A stretch of DNA of 64,000 nt from Myxococcota bacterium (GCA_041389495.1 JAWKRT010000001.1:1860001-1924000), one strand, 5' to 3'. Positions 7,986 through 17,314 are shown, numbered from the stretch's first letter. Translations and numbers: made by a program. Notes: a model not told the origin generated them from the letters alone.

Positions 7986-10900
7986 GCGCGCGCTCCGGCG
8001 CCCGCGCCGGCCGGCCCGCCCGGCGCGCGCAGCCGGAACGACGCGAGCAGCTCGCGCTCCTTCTCCTGCGCGCGCTCGATCGCGCGCTCCTTGATGTCCT
8101 CGTAGCCGCGGATCTCGAGCGGCAGCTCGGCGATCGCGACGGCGGTGTCGAGGTTCTCGGCCGTGAGCCCGTCGCAGAGCTCGGCGATCGTCGTCTCGTA
8201 CGCGGGCGCGAGGCTCCGCTCGAGCTTGCGGTGCGCGGTCGCGAACGGGTCGAGCGGCGTGCCGCGCAGGCGCTTCGCCTTCGCCATGAGGCGCAGCGCG
8301 CGGAAGAACCACGGCCCGAACTCGATCTTCTTCATGCGTCCGGTGTCCGGGTCCTGCCGGCGCAGGAAGCGGTCGACGACGGGCATGCGCGGCGGCGCGA
8401 GGTGGAGGGCGATGCGGTAGTCGCCCTCGAACTGCTGCGCGAGCTGGCGCTCGAAGCTCCCGTCCGTCCACAGCCGCGCGACCTCGTACTCGTCCTTGAT
8501 CGCGAGCAGCGGGAAGAACGCCTGCGCGACCGCGCGCGCGAAGGCCTCGCTGCCGTTGCCGAGCGCGCGCTCGCGCTCGCGCGCGCGGTCGACGAGCCTG
8601 CGGTAGCGCTTCGCGAGGCCGCGCCCCTGATAGGCGCGCAGCTCCGCGGCGCGGTGCTCGACGAGCTCGTCGAGCGTCTTCTCGCGCGCCGCCTCGCCGC
8701 CCTCGGCCGCGCCGCGCAGGAGCGGCTTCGCGATGGCGCGCACCTTCTCGATGTCGTGCGCGGCGAGGCGTCCCCACGCGAGCGCGCGCTTGTTCATCGC
8801 GACGGCCTGGCCGTTCAGCTCGATGGCGCGCTCGAGCGCGCCGAGCGAGACGGGGATGCGGCCGAGCTGGAACGCGTAGCCGACGAGGAAGAGGTTGGTC
8901 GCGATCGCGTCGCCGAGGAGCGCCGTCGCGAGCGCCGTCGCCGGCACGAAGTGCGCGTCGTCCGCGCTCGCCACCTGTGCGATCGCCTCCTCCATCCGGC
9001 CGGGCGAGAGGTCGAGGTTCGGGTTCGTCGCGAAGTCGGCGGTCGGCGCCACGTGGTCGTTCGCGACGACCGCCGTGCGCCCCTTCGCCATCTTCGAGAG
9101 CGCGTCGGGCCCGCTCGCGACGACGATGTCGCAGCCGAGCACGAGGTCCGCCGCGCCCGCGGCGAGGCGCGTCGCGTGCAGCTGGTCGGGGCGGTCGGCG
9201 ACGCGCACGTGGCTCGTGACCGGGCCGTTCTTCTGCGCGAGCCCCGTGACGTCGAGGCAGGTGACGCCCTTGCCCTCGAGGTGCGCGGCCATGCTGACGA
9301 GCGCGCCCACCGTCACGACGCCCGTGCCGCCGATGCCGGTGACGAGCACGTTGAACGGCGTGCTCGTGTCGGGCGGCGCGGGCAGCGGGAGGCCGGCGAA
9401 GACCGCGTCGTCGCCCGTGTCCGCCGACTCGGTCGCCGCCTTGCGCAGCGTCGCGCCGTACACCGACAGGAAGCTCGGGCAGTGGCCCTTCACGCACGAG
9501 AAGTCCTTGTTGCACGTGCTCTGGTTGATGCGGCGCTTGCGCCCGAACTCGGTCTCGACGGGCTCGACGCTGATGCAGTTGCTGACGACGCTGCAGTCGC
9601 CGCAGCCCTCGCACACGCGCTCGTTGATGACGACGCGGCGGTCGGGGTCGGGGAACTGTCCGCGCTTGCGCAGGCGGCGCGCCTCGGCCGCGCACGTCTG
9701 GTCGTAGACGATGGCCGTGACGCCGTCGACCGCGCGCAGCTGCTTCTGCACGAAGTCGAGCCGGTCGCGGTGGAAGGTCTCGACGCCGGGCGGGAGCGAG
9801 CCGGCCGGGTACTTGTCCGGCTCCGGGCTCACGACGACCACCTTCGCGACGCCCTCGGCCACGAGCTGGCGCGCGATCTGCGGCGCGGTGATCGCGCCGT
9901 CCATCGGGTGGCCCTCGATCGGCTGGCCGCCCGTCATCGCGACCGCGCCGTTCACGAGGATCTTGTACGTGATCTTCGAGCCGGCGGCGACGTTCGCGCG
10001 GATGGCGAGGTAGCCGCTGTGGAAGTAGGTGCCGTCGCCCATGTTCTGGAAGACGTGGTCCATCCCGATGAACGGAGCGAGCCCGGGCCACGTCGCGCCT
10101 TCGCCGCCCATGTGCGTCGTCGACACGGTCCGCCGCTCGGGCATCCACGCGACCATGCCGTGACAGCCGATGCCGCCGAACGCGATCGAGCCGTCGGGCA
10201 CGACGGTCGACGTGTTGTGCGGGCAGCCCGAGCAGAACGCGGGGCGGCGCGTGAGGCCGCCGCCCGCGATCGTCGGCAGCGGGACGATCTGCGCGCCGCG
10301 CGCATCGGCGACGAGCTCGGGCGCCGCGCGCCCGAGCCAGCGGCGCAGCGCGGTGACCACGTCGCCGGGCGAGAGCTCGCCGACGTCCGAGACGAGCGGC
10401 GCGCCGTCCGCGTCGCGCTTGCCGAGGAGCCGCGGGCGCTCGCCGGCGGGCAGGTCGTAGAGCACGCGCGCGAGCTGCTCCTCGAGGAACGCGCGCTTCT
10501 CCTCGACGACGAGCACCTCTTCGTGTCCGGCGCAGAAGGCGCGCGCGTTCACGGGCTCGAGCGGCCACGCGAGCGCGACCTTGTAGATCGACAGGCCGAG
10601 GTCGGCCGCCTTCTGCTCGTCGATGCCGAGCTCCTCGAGCGCCTGACGCACGTCGAGGTAGGCCTTGCCCGTCGTCACGATGCCGACGCGCTTGCGCGGT
10701 GCGGCGATCGGCGTGCGGTCGAGCCCGTTCGCGCGCACGAAGGCCTGCACGGCGGGGAGGCGCTGGTGGAAGAGCCGCTGCTCGACGCCGAGCAGCCCGC
10801 CCGTCACGAAGCCGATGTTGAGCCCGCCCGGCGGCAGCGCGAAGTCGTCGGGGAGCGCGACGCGCACGCGGTCGTGGCCCACGTCGACGGACGCGCCGCT

Positions 10901-11539
10901 CTCGACGGTGTCCGTCAGGCACTTCATCGCGACCCACGCGCCCGAGTAGCGCGACAGCTCGAAGCCAAAGATCCCGAAGTCGAGGTAGTCCTGCACGCTC
11001 GCCGGGTTGAGCACGGGCATGCCGAGGTGCACGAGCGCCTGCTCGCTCTGGTGCGCGATCGACGACGACTTCGCGCCCGGGTCGTCGCCGCAGAGCGCGA
11101 GCACGCCGCCCTTCGGCGCCGCGCCCGCGTAGTTGCCGTGCTTGAGCGCGTCGCACGAGCGATCGACGCCCGGGCCCTTGCCGTACCAGATGGCGAAGAC
11201 GCCGTCGTACTTCGGCGTGTCGAGCAGGTTCGCCTGCTGCGAGCCCCACACCGCCGTGGCGGCGAGGTCCTCGTTGAGCCCGGGCTCGAAGCGCACGTGG
11301 TGCTGCTCGAGGTGCTTCTTCGCCTGCCAGAGCGCGAGGTCGTAGGTGCCGAGCGGCGAGCCGCGGTAGCCCGAGATGAAGCCCGCCGTGTCGAGGCCGG
11401 CGGCCGCGTCGCGCTCGCGCATCATGAGCGGCAGGCGCACGAGCGCCTGCACGCCGGTGATGTAGATGCGGCCCTCGGCGCGCGTGTACTTGTCGTCGAG
11501 GGCGTAGTGGGCGTCGAACTGGGGCGATGCGCTGCTCAC
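7982..11539 (-). CDS. indolepyruvate ferredoxin oxidoreductase, fused form
   Basis: A 1185-residue single-chain 2-oxoacid:ferredoxin oxidoreductase of the long aerobic type that fuses the IorA and IorB parts. It decarboxylates aryl or branched 2-keto acids to acyl-CoA. The N-terminal pyrimidine domain begins FISGYRGSPLG, and CSGCPHNTS and the TPP loop GDGTYFHSG lie near residues 440 and 500. A ferredoxin-like cluster region CEGCGDC...C (about 641-653) and CNKDFSCVKGHC (about 670) follows, then the gamma Rossmann part GIGGTGVVTVGAL. The GTG at 11539 has AGGAGC just upstream, and the earlier in-frame ATG adds a non-conserved tail. A -10-like TATCGT lies at 11594-11589. Its downstream partner is the overlapping amidohydrolase. 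Confidence 0.93.
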   Translation of the reverse strand: MSSASPQFDAHYALDDKYTRAEGRIYITGVQALVRLPLMMRERDAAAGLDTAGFISGYRGSPLGTYDLALWQAKKHLEQHHVRFEPGLNEDLAATAVWGSQQANLLDTPKYDGVFAIWYGKGPGVDRSCDALKHGNYAGAAPKGGVLALCGDDPGAKSSSIAHQSEQALVHLGMPVLNPASVQDYLDFGIFGFELSRYSGAWVAMKCLTDTVESGASVDVGHDRVRVALPDDFALPPGGLNIGFVTGGLLGVEQRLFHQRLPAVQAFVRANGLDRTPIAAPRKRVGIVTTGKAYLDVRQALEELGIDEQKAADLGLSIYKVALAWPLEPVNARAFCAGHEEVLVVEEKRAFLEEQLARVLYDLPAGERPRLLGKRDADGAPLVSDVGELSPGDVVTALRRWLGRAAPELVADARGAQIVPLPTIAGGGLTRRPAFCSGCPHNTSTVVPDGSIAFGGIGCHGMVAWMPERRTVSTTHMGGEGATWPGLAPFIGMDHVFQNMGDGTYFHSGYLAIRANVAAGSKITYKILVNGAVAMTGGQPIEGHPMDGAITAPQIARQLVAEGVAKVVVVSPEPDKYPAGSLPPGVETFHRDRLDFVQKQLRAVDGVTAIVYDQTCAAEARRLRKRGQFPDPDRRVVINERVCEGCGDCSVVSNCISVEPVETEFGRKRRINQSTCNKDFSCVKGHCPSFLSVYGATLRKAATESADTGDDAVFAGLPLPAPPDTSTPFNVLVTGIGGTGVVTVGALVSMAAHLEGKGVTCLDVTGLAQKNGPVTSHVRVADRPDQLHATRLAAGAADLVLGCDIVVASGPDALSKMAKGRTAVVANDHVAPTADFATNPNLDLSPGRMEEAIAQVASADDAHFVPATALATALLGDAIATNLFLVGYAFQLGRIPVSLGALERAIELNGQAVAMNKRALAWGRLAAHDIEKVRAIAKPLLRGAAEGGEAAREKTLDELVEHRAAELRAYQGRGLAKRYRRLVDRARERERALGNGSEAFARAVAQAFFPLLAIKDEYEVARLWTDGSFERQLAQQFEGDYRIALHLAPPRMPVVDRFLRRQDPDTGRMKKIEFGPWFFRALRLMAKAKRLRGTPLDPFATAHRKLERSLAPAYETTIAELCDGLTAENLDTAVAIAELPLEIRGYEDIKERAIERAQEKERELLASFRLRAPGGPAGAGAGARA

Positions 11540-11639
11540 GAAGGCTCCTGGTTGCGTCGCGCGCGCGGGCGCCGGCGGGCGGCCGGCAACGATAGCGGCG
11601 GCGGAGAGGCCGGGCCGCACGAGCGCGCGTCCGCGCCTC

Positions 11640-13010
11640 CTACAGCCCGCCGCGCCGCCACGGCCCCGCGATCGCGCACGTGATGCCCGGCTCCTGCAGG
11701 TTCACGAACAGCCAGCGCGCCGCGCCGCGCACGGGCGGCGCGAAGCACGCGCCCGTGAGCTCGGAGCTGCGGAAGTCGCCCGCGAAGCCGCGCTCGCCGG
11801 CCAGCACGGCGTTGCCGCGCGCGAGCGCGAAGAGGTCGCCGCCGCGCGTGAGCCCGAGCAGGCGGTCGCTGCCCGCGCCGTCCTCGCACAGCACGGCGCC
11901 GCCGCCCGGGCTCGCCGTCACGTTGTCCGGGCTCTCGAGGTCGGCCGCGGACGCGGATTCGTAGACGAGCCGCAGCGTCTGCGCGCGCGGGTCGAGCTCG
12001 AAGACCTGCCCGAGGCCCGCCGCGCCGCCCGCCGTCGCCGTGAACAGGAAGCGCCCGCGCACGCGCCAGATGCCCTCGCCGCGCACGAAGCGCGCGCCGC
12101 CGCGCGCGCGGCCCTGCAGGTACACGGCGCTCGCGGCGACCGCGTTGCGGTCGCCGGGCGGGTCGGGGAGGTCGATGTCGACCCAGTCGACGTCGAGCGG
12201 CACGCCGGCCGGGACGCCGCGCGCCGTGTCGGCCGCGGGCGCGTCGCGCAGCGCGAGCATCTGCAGGCGGCCGGCGTCGAGCCGCCCGCGCGCATTCGGC
12301 AGGAAGCGGTAGAGCCCGGACGCGCCGGCGTCCTCCGTCAGGTAGGCCGCGCTCCCGTCCGCCTCGAACGCGACCGCCTCGTGCGCGAAGCGGCCCATCG
12401 CGCGCAGCGGCTGCGCGCTCGCGCGCCCGTGCGCGGGCACCTCGAAGCAGAAGCCGTGCTCGCGCAGGAGCGCCCCGTTGCCCGGGCCGTCGGTCGTCTC
12501 CTCGCAGGAGACCCAGCTTCCCCACGGCGCGATGCCGCCCGCGCAGTTGCGCAGCGTGCCGGCGAGGCTCGCCCACGCGGCGCCGAAGCGGCCGGCGCGC
12601 GGGTCGAAGACGACGTGGGTCGTGCCGCCACCGGCCTGCGCGTCGTAGAGCGGGGCGCGCGCGGAGAGCGGCGCGCCCGCGCTGCGCTCGTGGTTGCGGA
12701 CGAGCACGAGGCGGCCGCGCCGCGCGCGGAAGCAGCCGATGCCGTCGGGGCGGTCGGGCGCGGTCTCGCCATCCTCCATGGGGTCGCCCGTCCACGCGCC
12801 GCTGACGAGCCGGAAGCCGGCGGGAAGCTCGAGCAGCGCGGCGCCCGTCGTCTCGTCGGGCGTCGGCGCGAGCGGGCCGAACCCGGGCGGGCCGAGCGCG
12901 GTCGGGCCCGCGCCCGCGGCGAGCGCCTCGAAGGGCGAGAGCGGCGCGGCGGCGAGCGCGCCGGCGGCCGCGCCGGCGCGCAGGAAGGCGCGGCGCGACA
13001 GGGGGCGCAC
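11640..13010 (-). CDS. PhoX-like (DUF839) Tat-secreted protein
   Basis: A 456-residue protein starting with a Tat signal (LSRRAFLRAGAAAGALAAAP). The mature protein matches the PhoX/DUF839 beta-propeller family: NCAGGIAPWGSWVSCEET (about 170-187), GRFAHEAVAFE, and repeated blade segments. Family members include Ca/Fe-dependent alkaline phosphatase PhoX, but many DUF839 proteins have no proven activity. Folded export to the periplasm is expected. The start is GTG at 13010, three bases beyond the stop of the VOC gene, so they are probably cotranscribed. No Pho box was recognised. Confidence 0.88.
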   Translation of the reverse strand: MRPLSRRAFLRAGAAAGALAAAPLSPFEALAAGAGPTALGPPGFGPLAPTPDETTGAALLELPAGFRLVSGAWTGDPMEDGETAPDRPDGIGCFRARRGRLVLVRNHERSAGAPLSARAPLYDAQAGGGTTHVVFDPRAGRFGAAWASLAGTLRNCAGGIAPWGSWVSCEETTDGPGNGALLREHGFCFEVPAHGRASAQPLRAMGRFAHEAVAFEADGSAAYLTEDAGASGLYRFLPNARGRLDAGRLQMLALRDAPAADTARGVPAGVPLDVDWVDIDLPDPPGDRNAVAASAVYLQGRARGGARFVRGEGIWRVRGRFLFTATAGGAAGLGQVFELDPRAQTLRLVYESASAADLESPDNVTASPGGGAVLCEDGAGSDRLLGLTRGGDLFALARGNAVLAGERGFAGDFRSSELTGACFAPPVRGAARWLFVNLQEPGITCAIAGPWRRGGL

Positions 13011-13013
13011 GGC

Positions 13014-13445
13014 CTAACGAGCCTCGCCGAGCGGGGCGTCCGTCACCTCGACGACGTTGCCCGTCGGGTCGCGGAGCACGACGCGGCGGATGCCGTGCGC
13101 GTCCGTGCCCGGCCCGAAGTCGAAGCGGGCCCCGGCCGCGCGCAGCCGCTCGACCGAGGCGTCGAAGTCGGCCGTGAAGACGGCGAAGTGCGGCGGAAAG
13201 CTCGGCGAGCGCGGCGGCGCGTAGCCCTTCGCCTCGAAGACGTGGAGCTCGGTCGCGCCGAGCCGGTACCAGGCGCCCGGCACGGCGACCTCGGGCGGGC
13301 GCGGGATCTCCTCGAGCCCGAGCGCGCCCCCGTAGAAGCGGCGGGCGGCCTCGGCGTCGCCGACGCAGACGGCGACGTGGTGGCAGGCGGCGATCGGGCC
13401 GGGCGCGGCGGGCCGGTCGGCGGCGGCGGACGGGCGGTCGGGCAT
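13014..13445 (-). CDS. VOC-family (glyoxalase/bleomycin resistance) protein
   Basis: A 143-residue vicinal-oxygen-chelate protein with the paired beta-alpha-beta-beta-beta modules: CHHVAVCVGDAEAARRFY at the start and RRVVLRDPTGNVVEVTDA at the end. A metal site would be formed by His about 22, His or Glu in TELHVFEA, and Glu in NVVEVTD. Reactions in this superfamily vary (isomerase, epimerase, dioxygenase, antibiotic binding), so only the fold is assigned. The ATG at 13445 is about 85 bases from the divergent LLM gene. The gap between them holds a -10-like element for the plus strand. Confidence 0.87.
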   Translation of the reverse strand: MPDRPSAAADRPAAPGPIAACHHVAVCVGDAEAARRFYGGALGLEEIPRPPEVAVPGAWYRLGATELHVFEAKGYAPPRSPSFPPHFAVFTADFDASVERLRAAGARFDFGPGTDAHGIRRVVLRDPTGNVVEVTDAPLGEAR

Positions 13446-13487
13446 GCGCGCACCGTCTCACGCGCGGACGGCGCTGGCAAGACGCTC

Positions 13488-13493
13488 TATCCT
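13488..13493 (+). promoter_or_regulatory. -10-like element TATCCT before the LLM oxidoreductase
   Basis: TATCCT followed at once by GCGCGC, 37 bases before the GTG at 13530. No convincing -35 is visible. The form matches the other TAnnnT-GCGC sites in this window. Confidence 0.4.
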
Positions 13494-13529
13494 GCGCGCG
13501 CCGTCGACCCGAGGGAGGCCGCCTCGACC

Positions 13530-14399
13530 GTGCGATTCTCGTTCAGCGAAGCGATGTGCGACCCGGCCCAGTACGTCCCGCTCGCGCGCGCCTGCGAGCG
13601 GGCGGGCATCGACACCTTCAACGTCCCCGACTCGATCTTCTACCCCGAGCACGCGGACGACATCTATCCGTACACGCCGGACGGCAAGCGCGCGTTCCTC
13701 GAGGACAAGCCGTTCATCGAGCCGTTCACGCTCGTGCCCGCGCTCGCCGCCGTGACCGAGAAGCTCCTGTTCGCGACGTTCGTGTACAAGCTGCCGATCC
13801 GGCAGCCGGTGCTCGTCGCGAAGGGGCTCGCGTCGGTCGCCGTGATGTCGAACGACCGCTTCAAGTTCGGGGTCGGCCTCTCGCCGTGGCCGCAGGATTT
13901 CGCGGGCTGCGGCCAGGACTGGAAGAGCCGCGGCAAGCGCATGGACGAGATGATCGAGATCATCCGCGGCCTGCTGCGCGGCGACTTCTTCTCCTACGAG
14001 AGCGAGCACTACTCGATCCCGTCGATCAAGATCGACCCGGTGCCGCGCAAGCCGGTCAAGTTCCTGATCGGCGGCCACGCGGACGCGGCGCTGCGGCGCG
14101 CGGCGCGCATCGGGGACGGCTGGATGATGGCGGGCTTCGACGCCGACCTCCTCCACCGCCAGCTCGACACCCTGAACCGGTATCTCGACGAGTACGGGCG
14201 CGACCGCTCGGACTTCGAGATCCACGTGATCCCGCTCGGGGCAAAGGGTCCCGACGACTTCCAACGGCTCGCGGACAAGGGCGTCACCGACATCCTCGTC
14301 GGCGCCCGCAACTCGTATGCGGACGACCGCATGACGCTCGAACAGAAGGTCGAATGGATCGAACGGTTCGGCGCAAACGTCCTCTCGAAGATCCGCTGA
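13530..14399 (+). CDS. LLM-class flavin/F420-dependent oxidoreductase
   Basis: A 289-residue luciferase-like monooxygenase-fold (TIM barrel) oxidoreductase. Typical segments are LARACERAGIDTFNVPDS, ATFVYKLPIRQPVLVAKGLA, FKFGVGLSPWPQDF, GKRMDEMIEIIRGLLRG and LIGGHADAALRRAARIGDGW. Family members use FMN or F420 for hydride transfer on diverse substrates, and the sequence alone does not separate the two cofactors. GTG at 13530 is chosen because GAGGGAGG sits 11 bases upstream and no ATG precedes the conserved VRFSFSEAM. The 3' end overlaps the acetyltransferase gene by 46 bases. Confidence 0.9.
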   Translation: MRFSFSEAMCDPAQYVPLARACERAGIDTFNVPDSIFYPEHADDIYPYTPDGKRAFLEDKPFIEPFTLVPALAAVTEKLLFATFVYKLPIRQPVLVAKGLASVAVMSNDRFKFGVGLSPWPQDFAGCGQDWKSRGKRMDEMIEIIRGLLRGDFFSYESEHYSIPSIKIDPVPRKPVKFLIGGHADAALRRAARIGDGWMMAGFDADLLHRQLDTLNRYLDEYGRDRSDFEIHVIPLGAKGPDDFQRLADKGVTDILVGARNSYADDRMTLEQKVEWIERFGANVLSKIR

Positions 14400-14932
14400 C
14401 CGCGCCCGCGAAGGCCGCGCTCCGCGCCTTCGACCCGGACCGCGACTACCCAGCGATTCGCCGCTGCTTCGTCGAGCTGCAGGAGACGGAGCGCGCGCTC
14501 GACCCCGCGATGCCCGCCGGCGAGGACGTCGCCGACGCGTACCTCGCGCTGCTGTTCGAGCGCTGCCGCGAGTTCGCGGGTGCGGTGATCGTCGCCGAGG
14601 TCGACGGGGAGGTCGCGGGCTACGCCGCGGTGTGGACGCGCTTCGTGTCCGACGAGCCCGACGACGACCCGCGCGCGCACGGACACCTGGCCGACCTCGT
14701 CGTCGCCGCGCCGTATCGCGCCCGCGGCATCGGACGCATGCTGCTGCGCGCGGCCGAGGACCGCGTGCGCGAGGCCGGCGTTCCCGTCTTCTGTCTGGGC
14801 GTCAAGGCGGGCAACGACCCCGCGCTCGCGCTGTACGCGTCCGAGGGGTTCCGCGAGACGGAGCTCGTGCTCGTGAAGTCGCTGCACCCGCCCGCGCCGC
14901 GGCGCCGGCCCGCGCGGCGGCGCGCTCAGTAG
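14354..14932 (+). CDS. GNAT-family N-acetyltransferase
   Basis: A 192-residue GNAT acetyltransferase. The core has VIVAEVDGEVAGYAAV (beta4) and HLADLVVAAPYRARGIGRML, where RARGIG is the acetyl-CoA pyrophosphate loop, then FCLGVKAGNDPALALYASEGFRE. It transfers an acetyl group to an amine, and the acceptor is unknown. The only ATG upstream of the domain is at 14354, which overlaps the LLM gene by 46 bases. A CTG near 14396 is an alternative. The 3' end overlaps the convergent acyl-CoA dehydrogenase by 7 bases, so no terminator can fit between them. Confidence 0.85.
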   Translation: MDRTVRRKRPLEDPLTAPAKAALRAFDPDRDYPAIRRCFVELQETERALDPAMPAGEDVADAYLALLFERCREFAGAVIVAEVDGEVAGYAAVWTRFVSDEPDDDPRAHGHLADLVVAAPYRARGIGRMLLRAAEDRVREAGVPVFCLGVKAGNDPALALYASEGFRETELVLVKSLHPPAPRRRPARRRAQ

Positions 14933-16065
14933 CCGCGCAGCGCCGCATAGCGACGGCGGTGGAAGCCGCCGTCGCCGAACGTGCGCTGCTGCACGCGGAA
15001 CCGCTTCAGGAAGAGCCCGATGTCCTCCTCGTCGGTGACACCGATGCCGCCGTGCATCTGCACGCCTTCGGCGCCGACGAGCTGGAGCGCGTCGTCGAGC
15101 TTCGCCTTCGCGGCCGAGACGGCCGCCGGCGCGTCGTCGCGGCCCTCGTCGAGCGCGCGCAGCGCGTCGAGCGCGAGCGACTTCCCGAGCTCGATCTCGA
15201 TGTACATCCTCGCCGCGCGGTGCTTGAGCGCCTGGAAGCTCCCGATCGGCACGCCGAACTGCTCGCGCACCCGGAGGTAGTCGAGCGTCCTGGCGAAGGC
15301 GGCCTCGGCGCCGCCGAGCATCTCGCTCGCGAGCGCGGCGGTCGCGCGGTCGAGCGCGGCGTCGAGGGCCGCGGCCGCGCCGCCCGGGTCGCCGAGCACG
15401 CGGTCCGCCGCGACGGCGACGCCGTCGAGCTCGACGGTCGCGGCGTTGCGGCCGTCGACCATGAGCGTGCGCTTCACGGTGAGCCCCGGCGCGCCGGCGT
15501 CGACGACGAACAGCCCGAGGCCGTCGCGGTCCGTCTCGCCGCCCGCCGTGCGCGCGACGACGACGATCGCGTCGGCGACGTGGCCGTCGAGCACGAAGTG
15601 CTTGCGTCCGCGGAGCGCGAAGCCCGCGCCGTCGCGCTCGGCGCGCGCCGCGACGCGGTGCGGGGCGTGGTGGGGCCCTTCCTGCACCGCGCCGGCGAGC
15701 AGCACGCCTCCCGCGCAGAGCGGCGCGAGCCAGCGCTCGCGCTGCGCGTCGTCGCCCGCGAGCGCGACGAGCGCGCCGCCGAGCGCGGTCGTCGCGAGGA
15801 GGGGCGAGGCCGCGAGCGTGCGCCCGCACTCCGCCATCACGACGCCGAGCTCGGCCCAGCCGAGCCCCGCGCCGCCGAAGCGCTCCTCGAACGGGATGCC
15901 CGCCCAGCCGAGCTCGGCCATCTCCTTCCACACGGCGCGCGAGAAGCCGTCGGGGTCGGCGGTGTCGCGCAGCCGCCGCAGCTCGGCGACGGGGGCGCGC
16001 TCGTCGAGGAAGCCGCGCGCGCTCTCGCGCAGCAGCTCCTGCTCTTCGGTCGGGGCGAGGGACAT
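14926..16065 (-). CDS. acyl-CoA dehydrogenase, small partner subunit type
   Basis: A 379-residue acyl-CoA dehydrogenase-fold protein with the N-terminal helical domain (EEQELLRESARGFLDE), the middle beta domain (FALRGRKHFVLDG) and a C-terminal helical domain (TLDYLRVREQFGVPIGSFQ, QLVGAEGVQMHGGIGVTDE). It ends FHRRRYAALRGY and lacks the SIEGxSxIQ loop whose Glu is the catalytic base in classical enzymes. It lies 37 bases downstream of a second, complete acyl-CoA dehydrogenase. That arrangement recalls the heterotetrameric steroid side-chain enzymes (FadE28/FadE29, ChsE types), where one chain lacks the base. A heteromer is inferred, not shown. Confidence 0.9.
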   Translation of the reverse strand: MSLAPTEEQELLRESARGFLDERAPVAELRRLRDTADPDGFSRAVWKEMAELGWAGIPFEERFGGAGLGWAELGVVMAECGRTLAASPLLATTALGGALVALAGDDAQRERWLAPLCAGGVLLAGAVQEGPHHAPHRVAARAERDGAGFALRGRKHFVLDGHVADAIVVVARTAGGETDRDGLGLFVVDAGAPGLTVKRTLMVDGRNAATVELDGVAVAADRVLGDPGGAAAALDAALDRATAALASEMLGGAEAAFARTLDYLRVREQFGVPIGSFQALKHRAARMYIEIELGKSLALDALRALDEGRDDAPAAVSAAKAKLDDALQLVGAEGVQMHGGIGVTDEEDIGLFLKRFRVQQRTFGDGGFHRRRYAALRGY

Positions 16066-16102
16066 GGGGCGTCGGACCTCTCGGGCGCGCGGTCGCGCGA
16101 TG

Positions 16103-17314
16103 CTAGTCGGGCAGGCCGAGCACGCGCTTGGCGATGATGTTGAGCTGGATCTCGGAGCTGCCGCCCTCGATCGAGTTGGCCTTCGAGCGCAGCCACTGCC
16201 GGGTGAGCGCGAGCTCGTCGGCGTCGAACCCGTCGCCCTCCCAGCCGAGGCCCTGGCTGCCCAGGATCTCGAGCGCGAGCTCGTGGCGCGCCTTGTTCGT
16301 CTCGGTCGCGACGTACTTGAAGATCGACGACGCGGTGCCGACCTCGCCGCCCGCGCGCGCCTCGTCCTGGCTGCGGCGCACCGTCGCGCCGAGCGCGCGC
16401 TGCTCGATCTCGACGTGCGCGATCGCCTCGCGCAGGCGCGCGTCGGCGACGCGGCCGCCGTCGTCGCCGAGGTAGCGCTTGCCGAGCTCGCCGAGCGAGA
16501 CGGCGCGCTGCGCGCGCGGTGCGCCGACGCCGCTGATCGACTGCCGTTCGAACTGGAGCAGGCGCTTCCCGATCGTCCAGCCCTGGCCGGGCTTCCCGAC
16601 GAGGTCGCGCTTCTCGACGCGCGCGTTCTCGAAGAACGTCTGGCAGAACGGCGACGAGCCGCTGATCAGCTTGATGGGGCTCGTGCGCACGCCGGGCTGG
16701 TCCATGTCGACGAGCACGAAGCTGATGCCCTCGTGCTTGCTCGCCTTCGGGTCGCTGCGCACGAGGCAGAAGATCCAGTCGGACTTGTCCGCGTACGAGG
16801 TCCAGATCTTCTGCCCGTTCAGCACGTAGTGGTCGCCGCGGTCCTCGCAGCGCGTCTGCAGCGAGGCGAGGTCGGAGCCCGCGCCGGGCTCGCTGTACCC
16901 CTGGCACCAGCGGATCTCGCCGCGCGCGATCTTCGGGACGTGCTCGCGCTTCTGCTCCTCGGTGCCGAACTCGAGCAGCGTCGGGCCGAGCATCGTGATG
17001 CCGATGTTGGTGTGCGGCGGGCGCGCCTCGATGCGCGCCATCTCCTGCGCGAGGACGCGCGCCTGCGCGGTCGAGAGGCCCCCGCCTCCGTACTCCTTCG
17101 GCCAGGTCGGCACGGTGAAGCCGCGCTCGGCCATGACGTGCATCCAGCGCTCGCCGTCCTCGCGCGGCTCGAAGAACTCGCGCCGGCGGCCGCCCCAGTT
17201 CGCGGTGGCCATCAGGTCGATCGGCCCGCGCATCGTCGCCGGGCAGTGCTCTTCGAGGAAGGCGCGCACCTCGGCGCGGAACGCCTCGAGGTCGGAAGGG
17301 GAGTCGGAAGGCAT
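16103..17314 (-). CDS. acyl-CoA dehydrogenase, catalytic subunit type
   Basis: A 403-residue FAD acyl-CoA dehydrogenase. It carries CQGYSEPGAGSDLASLQT, GQKIWTSYADKSDW (FAD contacts) and the C-terminal ANSIEGGSSEIQLNIIAKRV, where the Glu of SIEGG aligns with the catalytic base of medium-chain enzymes. It introduces an alpha-beta double bond into an acyl-CoA. GGAG 9 bases before the ATG at 17314 fixes the start. TAGACT at 17366-17361 is a likely -10 about 47 bases upstream. It is followed on the same strand by the smaller paralogue that lacks this Glu, suggesting an alpha/beta complex. Confidence 0.93.
   Translation of the reverse strand: MPSDSPSDLEAFRAEVRAFLEEHCPATMRGPIDLMATANWGGRRREFFEPREDGERWMHVMAERGFTVPTWPKEYGGGGLSTAQARVLAQEMARIEARPPHTNIGITMLGPTLLEFGTEEQKREHVPKIARGEIRWCQGYSEPGAGSDLASLQTRCEDRGDHYVLNGQKIWTSYADKSDWIFCLVRSDPKASKHEGISFVLVDMDQPGVRTSPIKLISGSSPFCQTFFENARVEKRDLVGKPGQGWTIGKRLLQFERQSISGVGAPRAQRAVSLGELGKRYLGDDGGRVADARLREAIAHVEIEQRALGATVRRSQDEARAGGEVGTASSIFKYVATETNKARHELALEILGSQGLGWEGDGFDADELALTRQWLRSKANSIEGGSSEIQLNIIAKRVLGLPD

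Noticed and set aside
8231..11683. 1150-residue open frame on the plus strand opposite the indolepyruvate oxidoreductase gene
   Set aside because: Composition is Arg/Val/Ala/Asp-rich with no motifs. It is the antisense shadow of a gene that has all the family motifs.
11640..13010. Phosphate-starvation operon
   Set aside because: The PhoX-like protein has no recognisable Pho box and sits beside a VOC gene. DUF839 members often lack proven phosphatase activity.
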